Below are positions 1 through 5,450 of a stretch of 6,915 nt of DNA, piece by piece. The translations under genes and the position numbers were made by a program. The notes beneath the pieces were generated by a model. That model saw only the letters and a program-made list of their open reading frames with translations, ran no database searches and was not told where the DNA came from. Source of the stretch: an uncultured Actinomyces sp. (GTDB taxonomy: Bacteria; Actinomycetota; Actinomycetes; Actinomycetales; Actinomycetaceae); contig USHU01000052.1 of assembly GCA_900554605.1 (NCBI GenBank), positions 1-6,915 of the forward strand, given 5' to 3'. How positions within the stretch are numbered: position 1 is the stretch's first letter; every line of letters begins with the position of its first letter.

Positions 1-2320
1 TGGGCGCCCACTCGGAACCGCGGCTGGCGCTGGTGCGAACTGCCGTGTCGCCGACGTGCGGCAGGGTGCCGTAGACGGTCATATCCGACAGGTTGGCGTT
101 ACCGGTGTTGGTCGGGGTGATGCGGAAAGTTCCGTTTTCACCCTGACGGATCAGGGAGGTGCCATCGTTGTACTTCATGTACACCGATCCAGGAACCGAG
201 CCGAGGCTCTCAAGAACAACGCCTGCTGCTGCCAGTTCGTTGACACTCATGCCTGAGGTTACGGGGCAGACCTTATCGGTGACAGAGCCATTGGCATTGA
301 TGTCGTAGATATCGGTGGTGCCCGAGTAGAAGCAGGGATCGGCGTTCTGGTATTCGCGCTCTGCCGGAGAGATGAATGCCTGGTTCGTGTAGGTTCCGGG
401 CTTCATCTTGTTGGTGACGAGGCCTCGCAAGGTCACGCTTGTTGCGTCAACACCCTTGAAGCCGGGCCACGTAATGGTCACCAATTGGCGAGAGCACCCG
501 CTTGCGTCCGTGACCCAGCGCGAGGAGTCGACGGTTGCGTTGAAGCCTCGTGGTCCACCCGCAACCGAGTTCTCAACGTAGGTCATGCCACAGGGAAGGA
601 GGTCGGCAATGATCGGCTGAGCCGGTGCAGACATCGTCCGGTTGTTGGCAACGACTGAGAAGGTCACTTCCTGTCCCGGGGCTGCCTGAGAGTTCGCAAT
701 GGTCGACTTTGCGTTGTAGTACGAGGGACGCGAGGTCTCAAGCAGGAGGATGTCACAGAGGTTATCCGCAGGAATACCAATGGACTGAGTCCCGTCTTCG
801 GACTTCATCGACAGGTCGGTCACGCAGTTCTGGACGCGAACCCACGAGGGATCTGTCCCGGCCTTCCACGCATTTAAGTTCGTGTCGGCACGAACGTAGT
901 CGGCTCCGGCTTCAGTCGTGGGAGTCTTCGCATTGATCTGACCCTGGACGATGAAACGACCATTTTCCGAGGGGTTCAGAGTCTGCTTGTAGTGGAACTT
1001 CGTGATGTATTCGTCTGTTGCCAGAACAGTTGAATCGAACTTCTTCGAGGCCGTCAAGGTTTGTGTTCCCGTGTTGCCCTTGTTGGTCCAGTAGGTGAAT
1101 TCGACCGGAGAAGTCGTGTTGAGCTCTGCCCCGCGAGCGAACATCAACGGATTCGCGCAGTCAGTCGATCCATCGGTAGGAGAGGTAAGCGCGCAGCTGA
1201 GGTAGTCGGTGTATTCCAGAACAACCGGCATGTTTGAGGTGTTGCTGTACCAGTACAACCACATGCCGTTTTGACCACGCTTGAACTGCTGCAGAGCATT
1301 CTTGGAGAAGGTACCACCGTAGGTGACCCTGTCGGCAAAGTCGTGCGAGACCGAGGAATTAGCCGATGCGGTCTTCGTGGGATCACCGTAGGGGCTACCC
1401 GTAACGGTTGCTGTGTTGGTAACGGTGTTATCTGCGCAGCTCGTTGGATAGTTCAGAGTGACATTGAGCTGGAGGTCGACGACATTAGGTCGCAGAGTTC
1501 CAAGGTTCCAAGTCAAGGAGTGCGTCGCTGCGTCGTAGGTCGGTTCTACTCCAGTGAACTCAGATCCATCAGTTGAGCCCTGGGAAGTAGTGCTGACGTA
1601 GGTTGCACATGAGGGAAGCTTGTCAACAAGCTTCACATTGGTCATGGCGAGCTTGCCGCGGTTCGGACCAAGCGTTCCGGAGGTAATCGTCGGCGTCAAC
1701 GAATAGGTAACGTTGCTTCCCTTCGGACCGATTGCCGTGGGCTTCTTCTTGGTCAGAGCAAGAGTGGTTTCCGCATGGTTAGTAACCTTCGTATCATCGG
1801 TTACCGTCGTGTCCGCCGAAGTAAATGAAACCTCGGGCGACACCGTCGATTGATCAGGCGTGTAGCCGTTCGGCATTTCGAAGGTGATGACAGCCTGGTA
1901 GGAGTTACCCGCGGGAATACGTCCCATGTTGTAGGTAACGTAAGCGTCGGTGGTCGCTGTTCCCTGAGTGATATTCGCGCTCACCGCAGGCGTTCCCGAA
2001 GCAGCAGTTGCTGCAAGGTTCGCTGCAACTGCCTTATCGACAGCATCGCCCGCCTGGTTCACAGCATGAGGAATGCGCACCTTAATCACTGAGTCCACAC
2101 AGTCCTCAGTCACCGAGGTACACGACCATGAGACGGTGTACTTCTGGGTATCGCCGGAATTGTAGGAAGTCTTTTCCGGGGTAATGCTGACGTTGAGGAC
2201 GGGAGTTGCGGCGCGGCTGGGGTTATTTCCCAGTCCAAAGACCACGAGGGTTGCGACGATCAAGATGGACAGCATCTGACCGGCGCGGCGCCAGATAGAG
2301 CGCGAACCGACGTTATGCAC
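1..2320 (-). CDS. DUF11-like secreted surface/adhesin protein, N-terminal 773 residues (C-terminus off the left edge)
   Basis: The reading frame is open from a GTG at 2320-2318 to the window edge, so it is partial at its 3' end. The start is chosen because AGGAG lies 6 bases before the GTG and a signal peptide follows at once: basic N-terminus (R7, R11, R12), hydrophobic core at about residues 17-31, likely cleavage near SRA-A (36-39). The mature part is Thr/Ser/Asn-rich and beta-type. Two segments fit the DUF11 pattern (pGs.vtYslt...nv.lvDkLPsc...NtAtVtg): about 187-307 and 526-650. A third begins near 718, and the N-terminal 40-185 is a related beta domain. Twelve cysteines fall into six close pairs: 67/74, 238/295, 376/388, 499/522, 577/609 and 663/685. 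A C-terminal LPXTG-like anchor is expected but lies outside the window. DUF11 proteins are usually wall-anchored adhesins or fimbria-like proteins; the exact role here is inferred. It is probably monocistronic, with its own promoter at 2383-2411. Confidence 0.85.
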   Translation of the reverse strand, partial: MHNVGSRSIWRRAGQMLSILIVATLVVFGLGNNPSRAATPVLNVSITPEKTSYNSGDTQKYTVSWSCTSVTEDCVDSVIKVRIPHAVNQAGDAVDKAVAANLAATAASGTPAVSANITQGTATTDAYVTYNMGRIPAGNSYQAVITFEMPNGYTPDQSTVSPEVSFTSADTTVTDDTKVTNHAETTLALTKKKPTAIGPKGSNVTYSLTPTITSGTLGPNRGKLAMTNVKLVDKLPSCATYVSTTSQGSTDGSEFTGVEPTYDAATHSLTWNLGTLRPNVVDLQLNVTLNYPTSCADNTVTNTATVTGSPYGDPTKTASANSSVSHDFADRVTYGGTFSKNALQQFKRGQNGMWLYWYSNTSNMPVVLEYTDYLSCALTSPTDGSTDCANPLMFARGAELNTTSPVEFTYWTNKGNTGTQTLTASKKFDSTVLATDEYITKFHYKQTLNPSENGRFIVQGQINAKTPTTEAGADYVRADTNLNAWKAGTDPSWVRVQNCVTDLSMKSEDGTQSIGIPADNLCDILLLETSRPSYYNAKSTIANSQAAPGQEVTFSVVANNRTMSAPAQPIIADLLPCGMTYVENSVAGGPRGFNATVDSSRWVTDASGCSRQLVTITWPGFKGVDATSVTLRGLVTNKMKPGTYTNQAFISPAEREYQNADPCFYSGTTDIYDINANGSVTDKVCPVTSGMSVNELAAAGVVLESLGSVPGSVYMKYNDGTSLIRQGENGTFRITPTNTGNANLSDMTVYGTLPHVGDTAVRTSASRGSEWAP

Positions 2321-2382
2321 TGTGTTCTCCTGTTGAAGGTAGAGATGGATCAGGTCGATTCTATTTGTAATGAGGTGGCACG

Positions 2383-2411
2383 TATATACGGATTCAGATT
2401 TGTATCGACAA
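2383..2411 (-). promoter_or_regulatory. Sigma70-like promoter of the DUF11 surface protein gene
   Basis: On the minus strand TTGTCG (2411-2406) and TATATA (2388-2383) are separated by exactly 17 bases. Transcription would start near 2376, giving a leader of about 56 bases before the GTG start. An 8-bp inverted repeat (CTATTTGT at 2361-2368, ACAAATAG at 2408-2415) brackets the core promoter, and the 10-bp palindrome AATAGCTATT (2411-2420) abuts the -35 box, so control by a repressor or activator is plausible. This is read by eye from consensus only. Confidence 0.55.
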
Positions 2412-2462
2412 ATAGCTATTGACCTGCACACACACCAGGATGTTGAGGGCGAAGAAATCGGC

Positions 2463-2476
2463 TTTCCAGCTGGAAA
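2463..2476. promoter_or_regulatory. Perfect 14-bp palindrome TTTCCAGCTGGAAA, candidate operator
   Basis: The 14 bases are their own reverse complement. The site lies about 90 bases upstream of the predicted start of transcription of the surface-protein gene, in the intergenic region before the SRP RNA. It has no T-tract and is too compact for a terminator. It could bind a dimeric regulator; which one is unknown. Confidence 0.35.
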
Positions 2477-2524
2477 AATGATGAGTTTTTCGAGGTCTCA
2501 AATAGGTCGCCTCGCAACCATATG

Positions 2525-2538
2525 TGTGTAGTTACACA
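2525..2538. promoter_or_regulatory. Inverted repeat TGTGTA-GT-TACACA, candidate operator
   Basis: This is a perfect 6+2+6 inverted repeat in the gap between the SRP RNA 3' end and the surface-protein promoter. Its form suits a dimeric DNA-binding protein. It has no poly-T tail on either strand. No regulator can be assigned from the sequence. Confidence 0.3.
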
Positions 2539-2570
2539 GGAGAAGAATCGCCATTTGGCGCCGAAATAAA

Positions 2571-2662
2571 AAGAACCCCCCGCGTACCCGGCAGCGCACC
2601 CTTATCCTTGCTGCCTTCCGACCCTGGGGAGGTTCGGATGATACCGTCACGCGGAGGATCCG
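2571..2662 (-). ncRNA. ffs: Signal recognition particle RNA, small bacterial (4.5S) type
   Basis: Read on the minus strand, the stretch contains the SRP domain IV signature: GGGTC, the GGAA tetraloop (2616-2619), then GGCAGCA as the asymmetric internal loop. The ends pair: CCTCCGCGT (2657-2649) with ACGCGGGGG on the 3' side (about 2584-2576), extended by GATCC against GGTTC with G-U pairs. This gives a hairpin RNA of about 85-92 nt, as in other small bacterial SRP RNAs. TTCTTTTTATTT follows the closing stem and should act as the terminator tail. The RNA binds Ffh and targets signal-peptide and membrane proteins to the translocon. A possible -10 box (TAAACT, minus strand, about 2673-2668) lies 7 bases before the paired 5' end. 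End positions are estimated from pairing. Confidence 0.88.
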
Positions 2663-2754
2663 AAAGTAGTTTACACGGACCAAAGCTTTCGCGGCGACCC
2701 GTGGTCACAAATGCAGTCTTCCTCCCAGTTTCTTAGGCCCCGCAAGCCACATAT

Positions 2755-2783
2755 TTGGACAGCTAGCCCTCTCGATATAAACT
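2755..2783 (+). promoter_or_regulatory. Sigma70-like promoter of the LAKTG surface protein gene
   Basis: TTGGAC (2755-2760) and TAAACT (2778-2783) are separated by 17 bases; an overlapping TATAAA at 2776-2781 is an alternative -10. The predicted start of transcription is about 2790-2792. That is at or within a base or two of an ATG at 2792, so the first ORF on the transcript would be essentially leaderless. Confidence 0.5.
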
Positions 2784-2791
2784 TGAATCGA

Positions 2792-2866
2792 ATGAGCGCA
2801 TCCCCATCACCGCGTTTAAACATTGAGGAAGAAAGCTGGTTGGAATTTCAATGCGAACCAAACTGA
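2792..2866 (+). CDS. Putative 24-residue leaderless upstream ORF overlapping the LAKTG gene start
   Basis: An ATG at 2792 opens a short frame (MSASPSPRLNIEEESWLEFQ, then four more residues) that ends in TGA at 2864-2866, 13 bases past the ATG of the surface protein gene, in a different frame. The ATG coincides with the predicted transcription start of the promoter at 2755-2783, so it could be translated without a Shine-Dalgarno site, as is common in actinobacteria. The downstream gene has only a weak ribosome site, so terminating ribosomes might re-initiate at 2851 (translational coupling). The peptide matches no family I recognise, and it may be just leader sequence with a chance ORF. Confidence 0.3.
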   Translation: MSASPSPRLNIEEESWLEFQCEPN

Positions 2867-3651
2867 CTTGCGCAGCGACCGCACTACTTTTCGTCGCAGC
2901 ACTGCCCGTCTTTGCTCAGCAGTCGGCGCAGGCCGCCGAGGTCGCGGGCCCCGCGACCTGCTACATCGCAGACGAAAACGAAACCATTCTTGAGCCTCGT
3001 CAGGAGTACCAGCCCGCCCCGGGCTCGGCGACACTCCCTTCAATCCCTAGCCCCGTCGTCCAGGGGTCGTACACGCTGCAGATCTCCGCACCTGCCGTGA
3101 ACTTCGATCCAGACAATCCTGCAATTCACTTTGTCTGCGAGGTCAGGTACTCACACCTCGGACAAGTCCGTCTGGTCGATCCTTCTGGCCAAGTTTTAGC
3201 TTCGACGGTCTATGCCAATGATCAAGCGGATCCTTCTCGTGCGGCGTCGACCGCTCTGCCCCAGCTTCCCAGCGGCTACGAAATTGTTCCCGGCCAGTCG
3301 ATCTTCGGCTTTAACGAGGCCGCGCAGACCGTGGATCCGAACAATCCAACTGACGCACACGCGGTTGGTCGCGATACCGACATCGTGATCCGACAGATCG
3401 CGGCAACGCCGACTCCCGCGCCCTCCACGTCTCAGCCTCCGGCACCGACTCAGCCCGCAACTCCAACGACCGAGGCCCCGACTCCGTCGGCGACCACTCC
3501 CACCACGCCTGCTCCTGTTCAGCCGACGACTCAGTCGCCAAAGAAGCCTGAACTGGCAAAGACTGGCTTCGAATCAGGAGTTCTGGTCGCAGCCGCTCTT
3601 GTCGCAACTGCTGGCGGCGCTGCTGTGACTGCTCGCAAGCGTCGCGCCTGA
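2851..3651 (+). CDS. LAKTG-anchored cell-wall surface protein with Pro/Thr-rich stalk
   Basis: This is a 266-residue exported protein. It has a signal peptide at 1-29 (MRTK, hydrophobic 8-22, likely cleavage after AQAA) and a globular region at about 30-183 holding the only two mature cysteines, C37 and C96, which may pair. A Pro/Thr/Ser-rich stalk runs from 185 to 230, then comes the sorting signal LAKTG at 235-239, a hydrophobic segment at 242-261 and a basic tail (RKRRA). LAxTG signals are known substrates of class E sortases of high-GC Gram-positives, so it is probably linked covalently to peptidoglycan with the globular part displayed outside. Ligand and function are not recognisable. 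The start is supported by the signal peptide; the nearby ribosome site is weak (TTGGAA about 8 bases upstream, GAGGAAG further off). It is probably a single gene, ended by the terminator at 3674. Confidence 0.85.
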   Translation: MRTKLTCAATALLFVAALPVFAQQSAQAAEVAGPATCYIADENETILEPRQEYQPAPGSATLPSIPSPVVQGSYTLQISAPAVNFDPDNPAIHFVCEVRYSHLGQVRLVDPSGQVLASTVYANDQADPSRAASTALPQLPSGYEIVPGQSIFGFNEAAQTVDPNNPTDAHAVGRDTDIVIRQIAATPTPAPSTSQPPAPTQPATPTTEAPTPSATTPTTPAPVQPTTQSPKKPELAKTGFESGVLVAAALVATAGGAAVTARKRRA

Positions 3652-3673
3652 TTTTCAAGGCGACATAGATTTT

Positions 3674-3715
3674 CCGCCCGTCCGCACACTGCGGGCGGGC
3701 GGAGACTTTTCTTTG
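3674..3715 (+). terminator. Strong intrinsic terminator after the LAKTG gene
   Basis: CCGCCCGTCCGC (3674-3685) pairs with GCGGGCGGGCGG (3691-3702) as a 12-bp stem with one G-U pair and a 5-base loop. It is followed by a U-rich tract (CTTTTCTTT). It lies 23 bases after the TGA of the surface protein gene and separates that transcript from the toxin/immunity region. Confidence 0.85.
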
Positions 3716-3770
3716 GCTAGAGCTTTTTCTTCAATCGCTCCAACTCTTTCCAAATACGCTCGTGCTCATT

Positions 3771-4049
3771 ATGAGCATGCGAGTCGAAAGCGATCCGCTG
3801 CTTCGAGGCTATAACCCGCGCGGCTACGGCCGGTGTTTCGGCGGAACAGAGTTCCCGCGAAGCTGAACGGAAAGAGCTATCCTGCAGGCAGCTGAAACGC
3901 TTTTGCGATCGGGAATAACAACAACCGGGCCGAAGGGTGCCAAACTTGTGGGAGAGTGCAACGGAATCAAGATTGCAGTTATCTACTCCTACGACGGAGT
4001 AAAGCGTGGCAAAATTAAGAGTATCTATCCCATCAGAGCGACTAGATAG
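3771..4049 (+). pseudogene. 3' remnant of an EndoU/BECR-like nuclease toxin domain, interrupted by TGA at 3864-3866
   Basis: One plus-strand frame (codons from 3771, stop TAG 4047-4049) reads RGYGRCFGGTEFPRS, then TGA, then TERAILQAAETLL, a Gly/Lys linker, NGIKIAVIYSYDG and GKIKSIYP. This order fits the C-terminal half of bacterial EndoU nuclease toxin domains: a (G)KTEFPxxWsxxxI motif, a helix, then dGvkIrV...GkI.TayP as the closing strands. The TGA falls exactly where the family has the Trp of FPxxW, so one TGG-to-TGA change would explain the break. The N-terminal His motif is not visible and there is no ribosome site or carrier domain, so this is an orphan C-terminal piece, not an expressed toxin. 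Intact relatives are ribonuclease tips of polymorphic or contact-dependent toxins. Family assignment rests on motif memory; another BECR-fold toxin is possible. The left boundary is uncertain. Confidence 0.5.
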
Positions 4050-4051
4050 GG

Positions 4052-4057
4052 TATACA
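4052..4057 (+). promoter_or_regulatory. Candidate -10 box for a leaderless transcript of the acidic 93-residue gene
   Basis: TATACA ends 6 bases before the ATG at 4064, so transcription would begin at or next to the start codon. No Shine-Dalgarno sequence precedes this ATG, which fits leaderless translation. No good -35 box is seen at 16-18 bases upstream, so the promoter may be weak or activator-dependent. Confidence 0.35.
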
Positions 4058-4063
4058 TCGTCT

Positions 4064-4345
4064 ATGGAATCGCGTGACACTCCAACAAAGTTTGTCCTTG
4101 ATGTGGTCGCGCTTTTGGAAGCGTTAGACGACCGCGAGTATATTCCTGTCTTCTTAGAAATGCTCGAATACGACGGCCCGGACGTAGAGGACGCAGTCGC
4201 TGCGCTTGTCGAGCACAAGCAAGTTAACCAAGATTGGATTGAGCGGCTCGCTGCTTTTAATGACGAGTATGCCGGAGCTTTTGATTTTGAACTCGAAGAA
4301 CTCCGCACGGGCTTCGAAGCGCAAAATGCCGATACTGCTGCATAG
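4064..4345 (+). CDS. Small acidic protein, putative immunity protein of the adjacent toxin remnant
   Basis: This 93-residue protein has no signal peptide or membrane segment, so it should be cytoplasmic. It is strongly acidic, with 24 Asp/Glu against 6 Lys/Arg. The predicted structure is mainly helical: about 9-21 (FVLDVVALLEALD), 26-36, 40-52, 55-66 and 73-84 with an EEL helix. I do not recognise a named family. Immunity to a basic nuclease is suggested by position (14 bases after the stop of the EndoU-like remnant, same strand), size and charge. Proteins of this kind block the toxin by covering its active site. Unlike the toxin frame it is intact, ends in TAG and is followed by two terminators, so it is probably still expressed. 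The ATG has no Shine-Dalgarno site but has TATACA just upstream, pointing to a leaderless mRNA. Alternatives: a plain hypothetical protein or an antitoxin of another module. Confidence 0.7.
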   Translation: MESRDTPTKFVLDVVALLEALDDREYIPVFLEMLEYDGPDVEDAVAALVEHKQVNQDWIERLAAFNDEYAGAFDFELEELRTGFEAQNADTAA

Positions 4346-4362
4346 CTAACTGAACCAACCCT

Positions 4363-4395
4363 AAACCCCACCGCGACTTGCGAGTGGGGTTTTCT
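4363..4395 (+). terminator. Intrinsic terminator 1 after the acidic gene
   Basis: AAACCCCAC (4363-4371) pairs perfectly with GTGGGGTTT (4384-4392) across a 12-base loop, followed by TTC. It begins 17 bases after the TAG. The 5' arm A-run gives a weak possibility of action on the other strand as well. Confidence 0.75.
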
Positions 4396-4401
4396 CATGC
4401 C

Positions 4402-4432
4402 ACCCGCACCTGCACAGGAGCGGGTTTTCTTA
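4402..4432 (+). terminator. Intrinsic terminator 2, tandem with the first
   Basis: ACCCGC (4402-4407) pairs with GCGGGT (4420-4425). Inside it CCT/AGG pairs around GCAC after an A-A mismatch. TTTCTT follows. Tandem terminators insulate this small cassette from what lies downstream. Confidence 0.65.
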
Positions 4433-4439
4433 TACCCCA

Positions 4440-4562
4440 TCCGTATGAAAGGACACTAAATCTCTTCACCCAGGGATAGGCGCTTGCTCTATATTTTTCA
4501 CACACTGTATCCCTCTCGATCCCGGGAGGGAATTTCTGCAAGATAACCGAACCTCAAATTGA
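4440..4562. other. Non-coding stretch between the cassette terminators and the repeat array
   Basis: I see no supported gene on either strand. The only structure is a modest inverted repeat, TCCCTC (4510-4515) with GAGGGA (4526-4531). Its inner GATCCCGGG (4518-4526) also occurs in the tRNA terminator at 4691-4699, so it may be a decayed duplicate of that terminator, or chance. Confidence 0.4.
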
Positions 4563-4608
4563 TGGGGGCGTATTGGGGGCGTATTGGGGGCGTTTTTACC
4601 GCCCCCAA
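4563..4608. repeat. Three 11-bp tandem repeats plus an inverted copy, candidate integrase arm sites
   Basis: TGGGGGCGTAT occurs at 4563-4573 and 4574-4584, and TGGGGGCGTTT at 4585-4595. The period is exactly 11 bases, about one helical turn, so all copies face the same side of the DNA. CGCCCCCAA (4600-4608) is an inverted copy and pairs with TTGGGGGCG (4584-4592) around 7 bases, but no T-tract follows on either strand, which argues against a terminator. Two further direct repeats, ATCGGTAT (4617-4624) and ATCGGTTT (4627-4634), are spaced 10 bases apart. G-rich direct repeats just beyond the 3' end of a tRNA gene are typical of attachment regions of tyrosine-integrase elements. No integrase gene is in the window. 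Confidence 0.6.
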
Positions 4609-4670
4609 GCGTACCAATCGGTATATATCGGTTTCAATACCCACAGCCCAAAACCGTTGGAAACAAAAGG

Positions 4671-4700
4671 AAAACCCCGGGATCTCAACGGATCCCGGGG
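4671..4700 (-). terminator. Intrinsic terminator of tRNA-Ser
   Basis: On the minus strand CCCCGGGATC and GATCCCGGGG form a perfect 10-bp stem (4700-4691 with 4684-4675) with loop CGTTGA, followed by TTTTCC. It begins 9 bases after the tRNA discriminator base. Confidence 0.85.
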
Positions 4701-4708
4701 ATGTATTG

Positions 4709-4793
4709 CGGAGGATGGGGGATTCGAACCCCCGAGGGCTTGCACCCAACACGCTTTCCAAGCGTGCGCCATAGGCCACTAGGCGAATCCTCC
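4709..4793 (-). tRNA. tRNA-Ser (anticodon GGA)
   Basis: The gene is 85 bases including the discriminator G (4709); CCA is not encoded. The acceptor stem GGAGGAT (4793-4787) pairs with ATCCTCC (4716-4710). The anticodon arm ACGCT-TGGAAAG-CGT presents GGA, which reads UCC and UCU serine codons. A long variable arm follows (class II tRNA, as expected for Ser), then a T arm with GGGGG-TTCGAAT-CCCCC. The G discriminator is a known SerRS identity base. The 3' end faces the repeat array at 4563-4608, the usual geometry for integration into a tRNA gene. No clear promoter is visible upstream (a weak TAGCAT only). Confidence 0.96.
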
Positions 4794-4908
4794 GGAGCGT
4801 GAAACACGCACCCCGTAATGCTAGCGGAATTCACCGAAATCGCGAAATTTTGATGCCAATGTCCAGCGTGGAATCCCTCACCATAGGAATGCCCCGCGAG
4901 TGAATCTC

Positions 4909-5346
4909 CTACTTCAACCCACTAAAGGCAAGCATCCAGGCTAAAACCCAGAACACAATCCCGACGATGCCAGCACCAATTGCCCCAGTCGAGGCCTTGC
5001 GCCCTACGCCGTTCATCGACGTTGACTGCACAAGCCCGATCGTCCCCAAAATAACCGCGATGAATGCGGGAATGAAAAGCAAAGAGAAACACCCACACCA
5101 TGCGGCAGCAGTGGCAACAGAATTCACTTGAGGCTTGGGGGAGGTATAACCGGGCGAGGAAAAGACGTACAGCAGTGCTGGATCATCGGTACCCGGAAAG
5201 ACCATTTGCGTCTGCTGGGGCTTGGCAGTCTCAAGGTGCGGGGTTGGACCATAGGGATCATCAATTCCAGCGGCGCCGTTTGCAGCTGCCGCGCCATGCC
5301 CGCTGATCCCACTCCCACCGGGAGCATAAGGGTTTAATGCACTCAT
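4909..5346 (-). CDS. DUF4190-like small membrane protein
   Basis: This 145-residue protein has a Gly/Pro/Ala/Asn-rich, probably disordered, cytoplasmic N-terminal part (1-75, with NPYAPGGSG and DDPYGPTP). Two membrane segments follow at about 79-105 (ATAAAWCGCFSLLFIPAFIA..) and 119-142 (TGAIGAGIVGIVFWVLAWML), joined by a short loop with GVGRK. This layout, with a Gly-rich second helix after a K/R-containing loop, is that of DUF4190 proteins, common in actinobacteria and of unknown function. GGGAG four bases before the ATG (5346-5344) supports the start. It stands alone on this strand, divergent from the permease, with no convincing terminator before the tRNA. It might cotranscribe with the tRNA downstream, but nothing shows this. 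Confidence 0.8.
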   Translation of the reverse strand: MSALNPYAPGGSGISGHGAAAANGAAGIDDPYGPTPHLETAKPQQTQMVFPGTDDPALLYVFSSPGYTSPKPQVNSVATAAAWCGCFSLLFIPAFIAVILGTIGLVQSTSMNGVGRKASTGAIGAGIVGIVFWVLAWMLAFSGLK

Positions 5347-5377
5347 CAGGCTCCCTTCATGTTCTTACTTCCTCAAG

Positions 5378-5440
5378 GATGCCACATTGAGGGCATCTGA
5401 TGTGAGGCGCCACATAGCGAGCGGTTTTATGTTGAACCGC
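5378..5440. promoter_or_regulatory. Divergent control region with repeated CACAT/ATGTG half-sites and a GCGGTT/AACCGC inverted repeat
   Basis: The 164-bp gap between the two divergent genes holds CACAT (5383-5387), ATGTG (5400-5404) and CACAT (5411-5415). The last two form ATGTG-N6-CACAT, the form of a dimer operator. GATGCC/GGCATC (5378-5383, 5392-5397) and GCGGTT/AACCGC (5421-5426, 5435-5440) are further perfect 6-bp inverted repeats. The last of these lies just before the probable permease -10 box (TATGAT, 5451-5456), so binding there would affect its transcription. No regulator is assigned; I see no PyrR-binding consensus in the leader. Confidence 0.35.
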
Positions 5441-5450
5441 AAAAGAAGGC

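Noticed and set aside
3763..3777. Inverted repeat TGCTCATTATGAGCA
   Set aside because: It is a perfect 7-1-7 repeat but lies inside the decayed toxin region with no promoter nearby; may be chance.
3864..3866. TGA read as Trp through an alternative genetic code
   Set aside because: TGA is the genuine stop of both the LAKTG gene (3649-3651) and the permease (6876-6878).
3717..4058. Minus-strand ORF of 113 codons ending EHERIWKELERLKKKL
   Set aside because: The C-terminal helix looks protein-like, but the rest is Cys/Ser/Arg-rich without a family pattern, has no ribosome site, and lies antisense to the more convincing EndoU-like frame. A decayed fragment of another gene at 3717-3770 cannot be excluded.
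4563..4595. CRISPR-like array
   Set aside because: The repeats are 11 bases, directly abutting and without spacers; no cas genes.
4584..4608. Stem-loop TTGGGGGCG/CGCCCCCAA as a terminator
   Set aside because: No T-tract follows on either strand and it is built from one direct repeat and its inverted copy, so a protein-binding role is likelier.
4498..4802. Several overlapping short ORFs on both strands
   Set aside because: They run across the tRNA gene, its terminator and the G-rich repeats; no protein family pattern.
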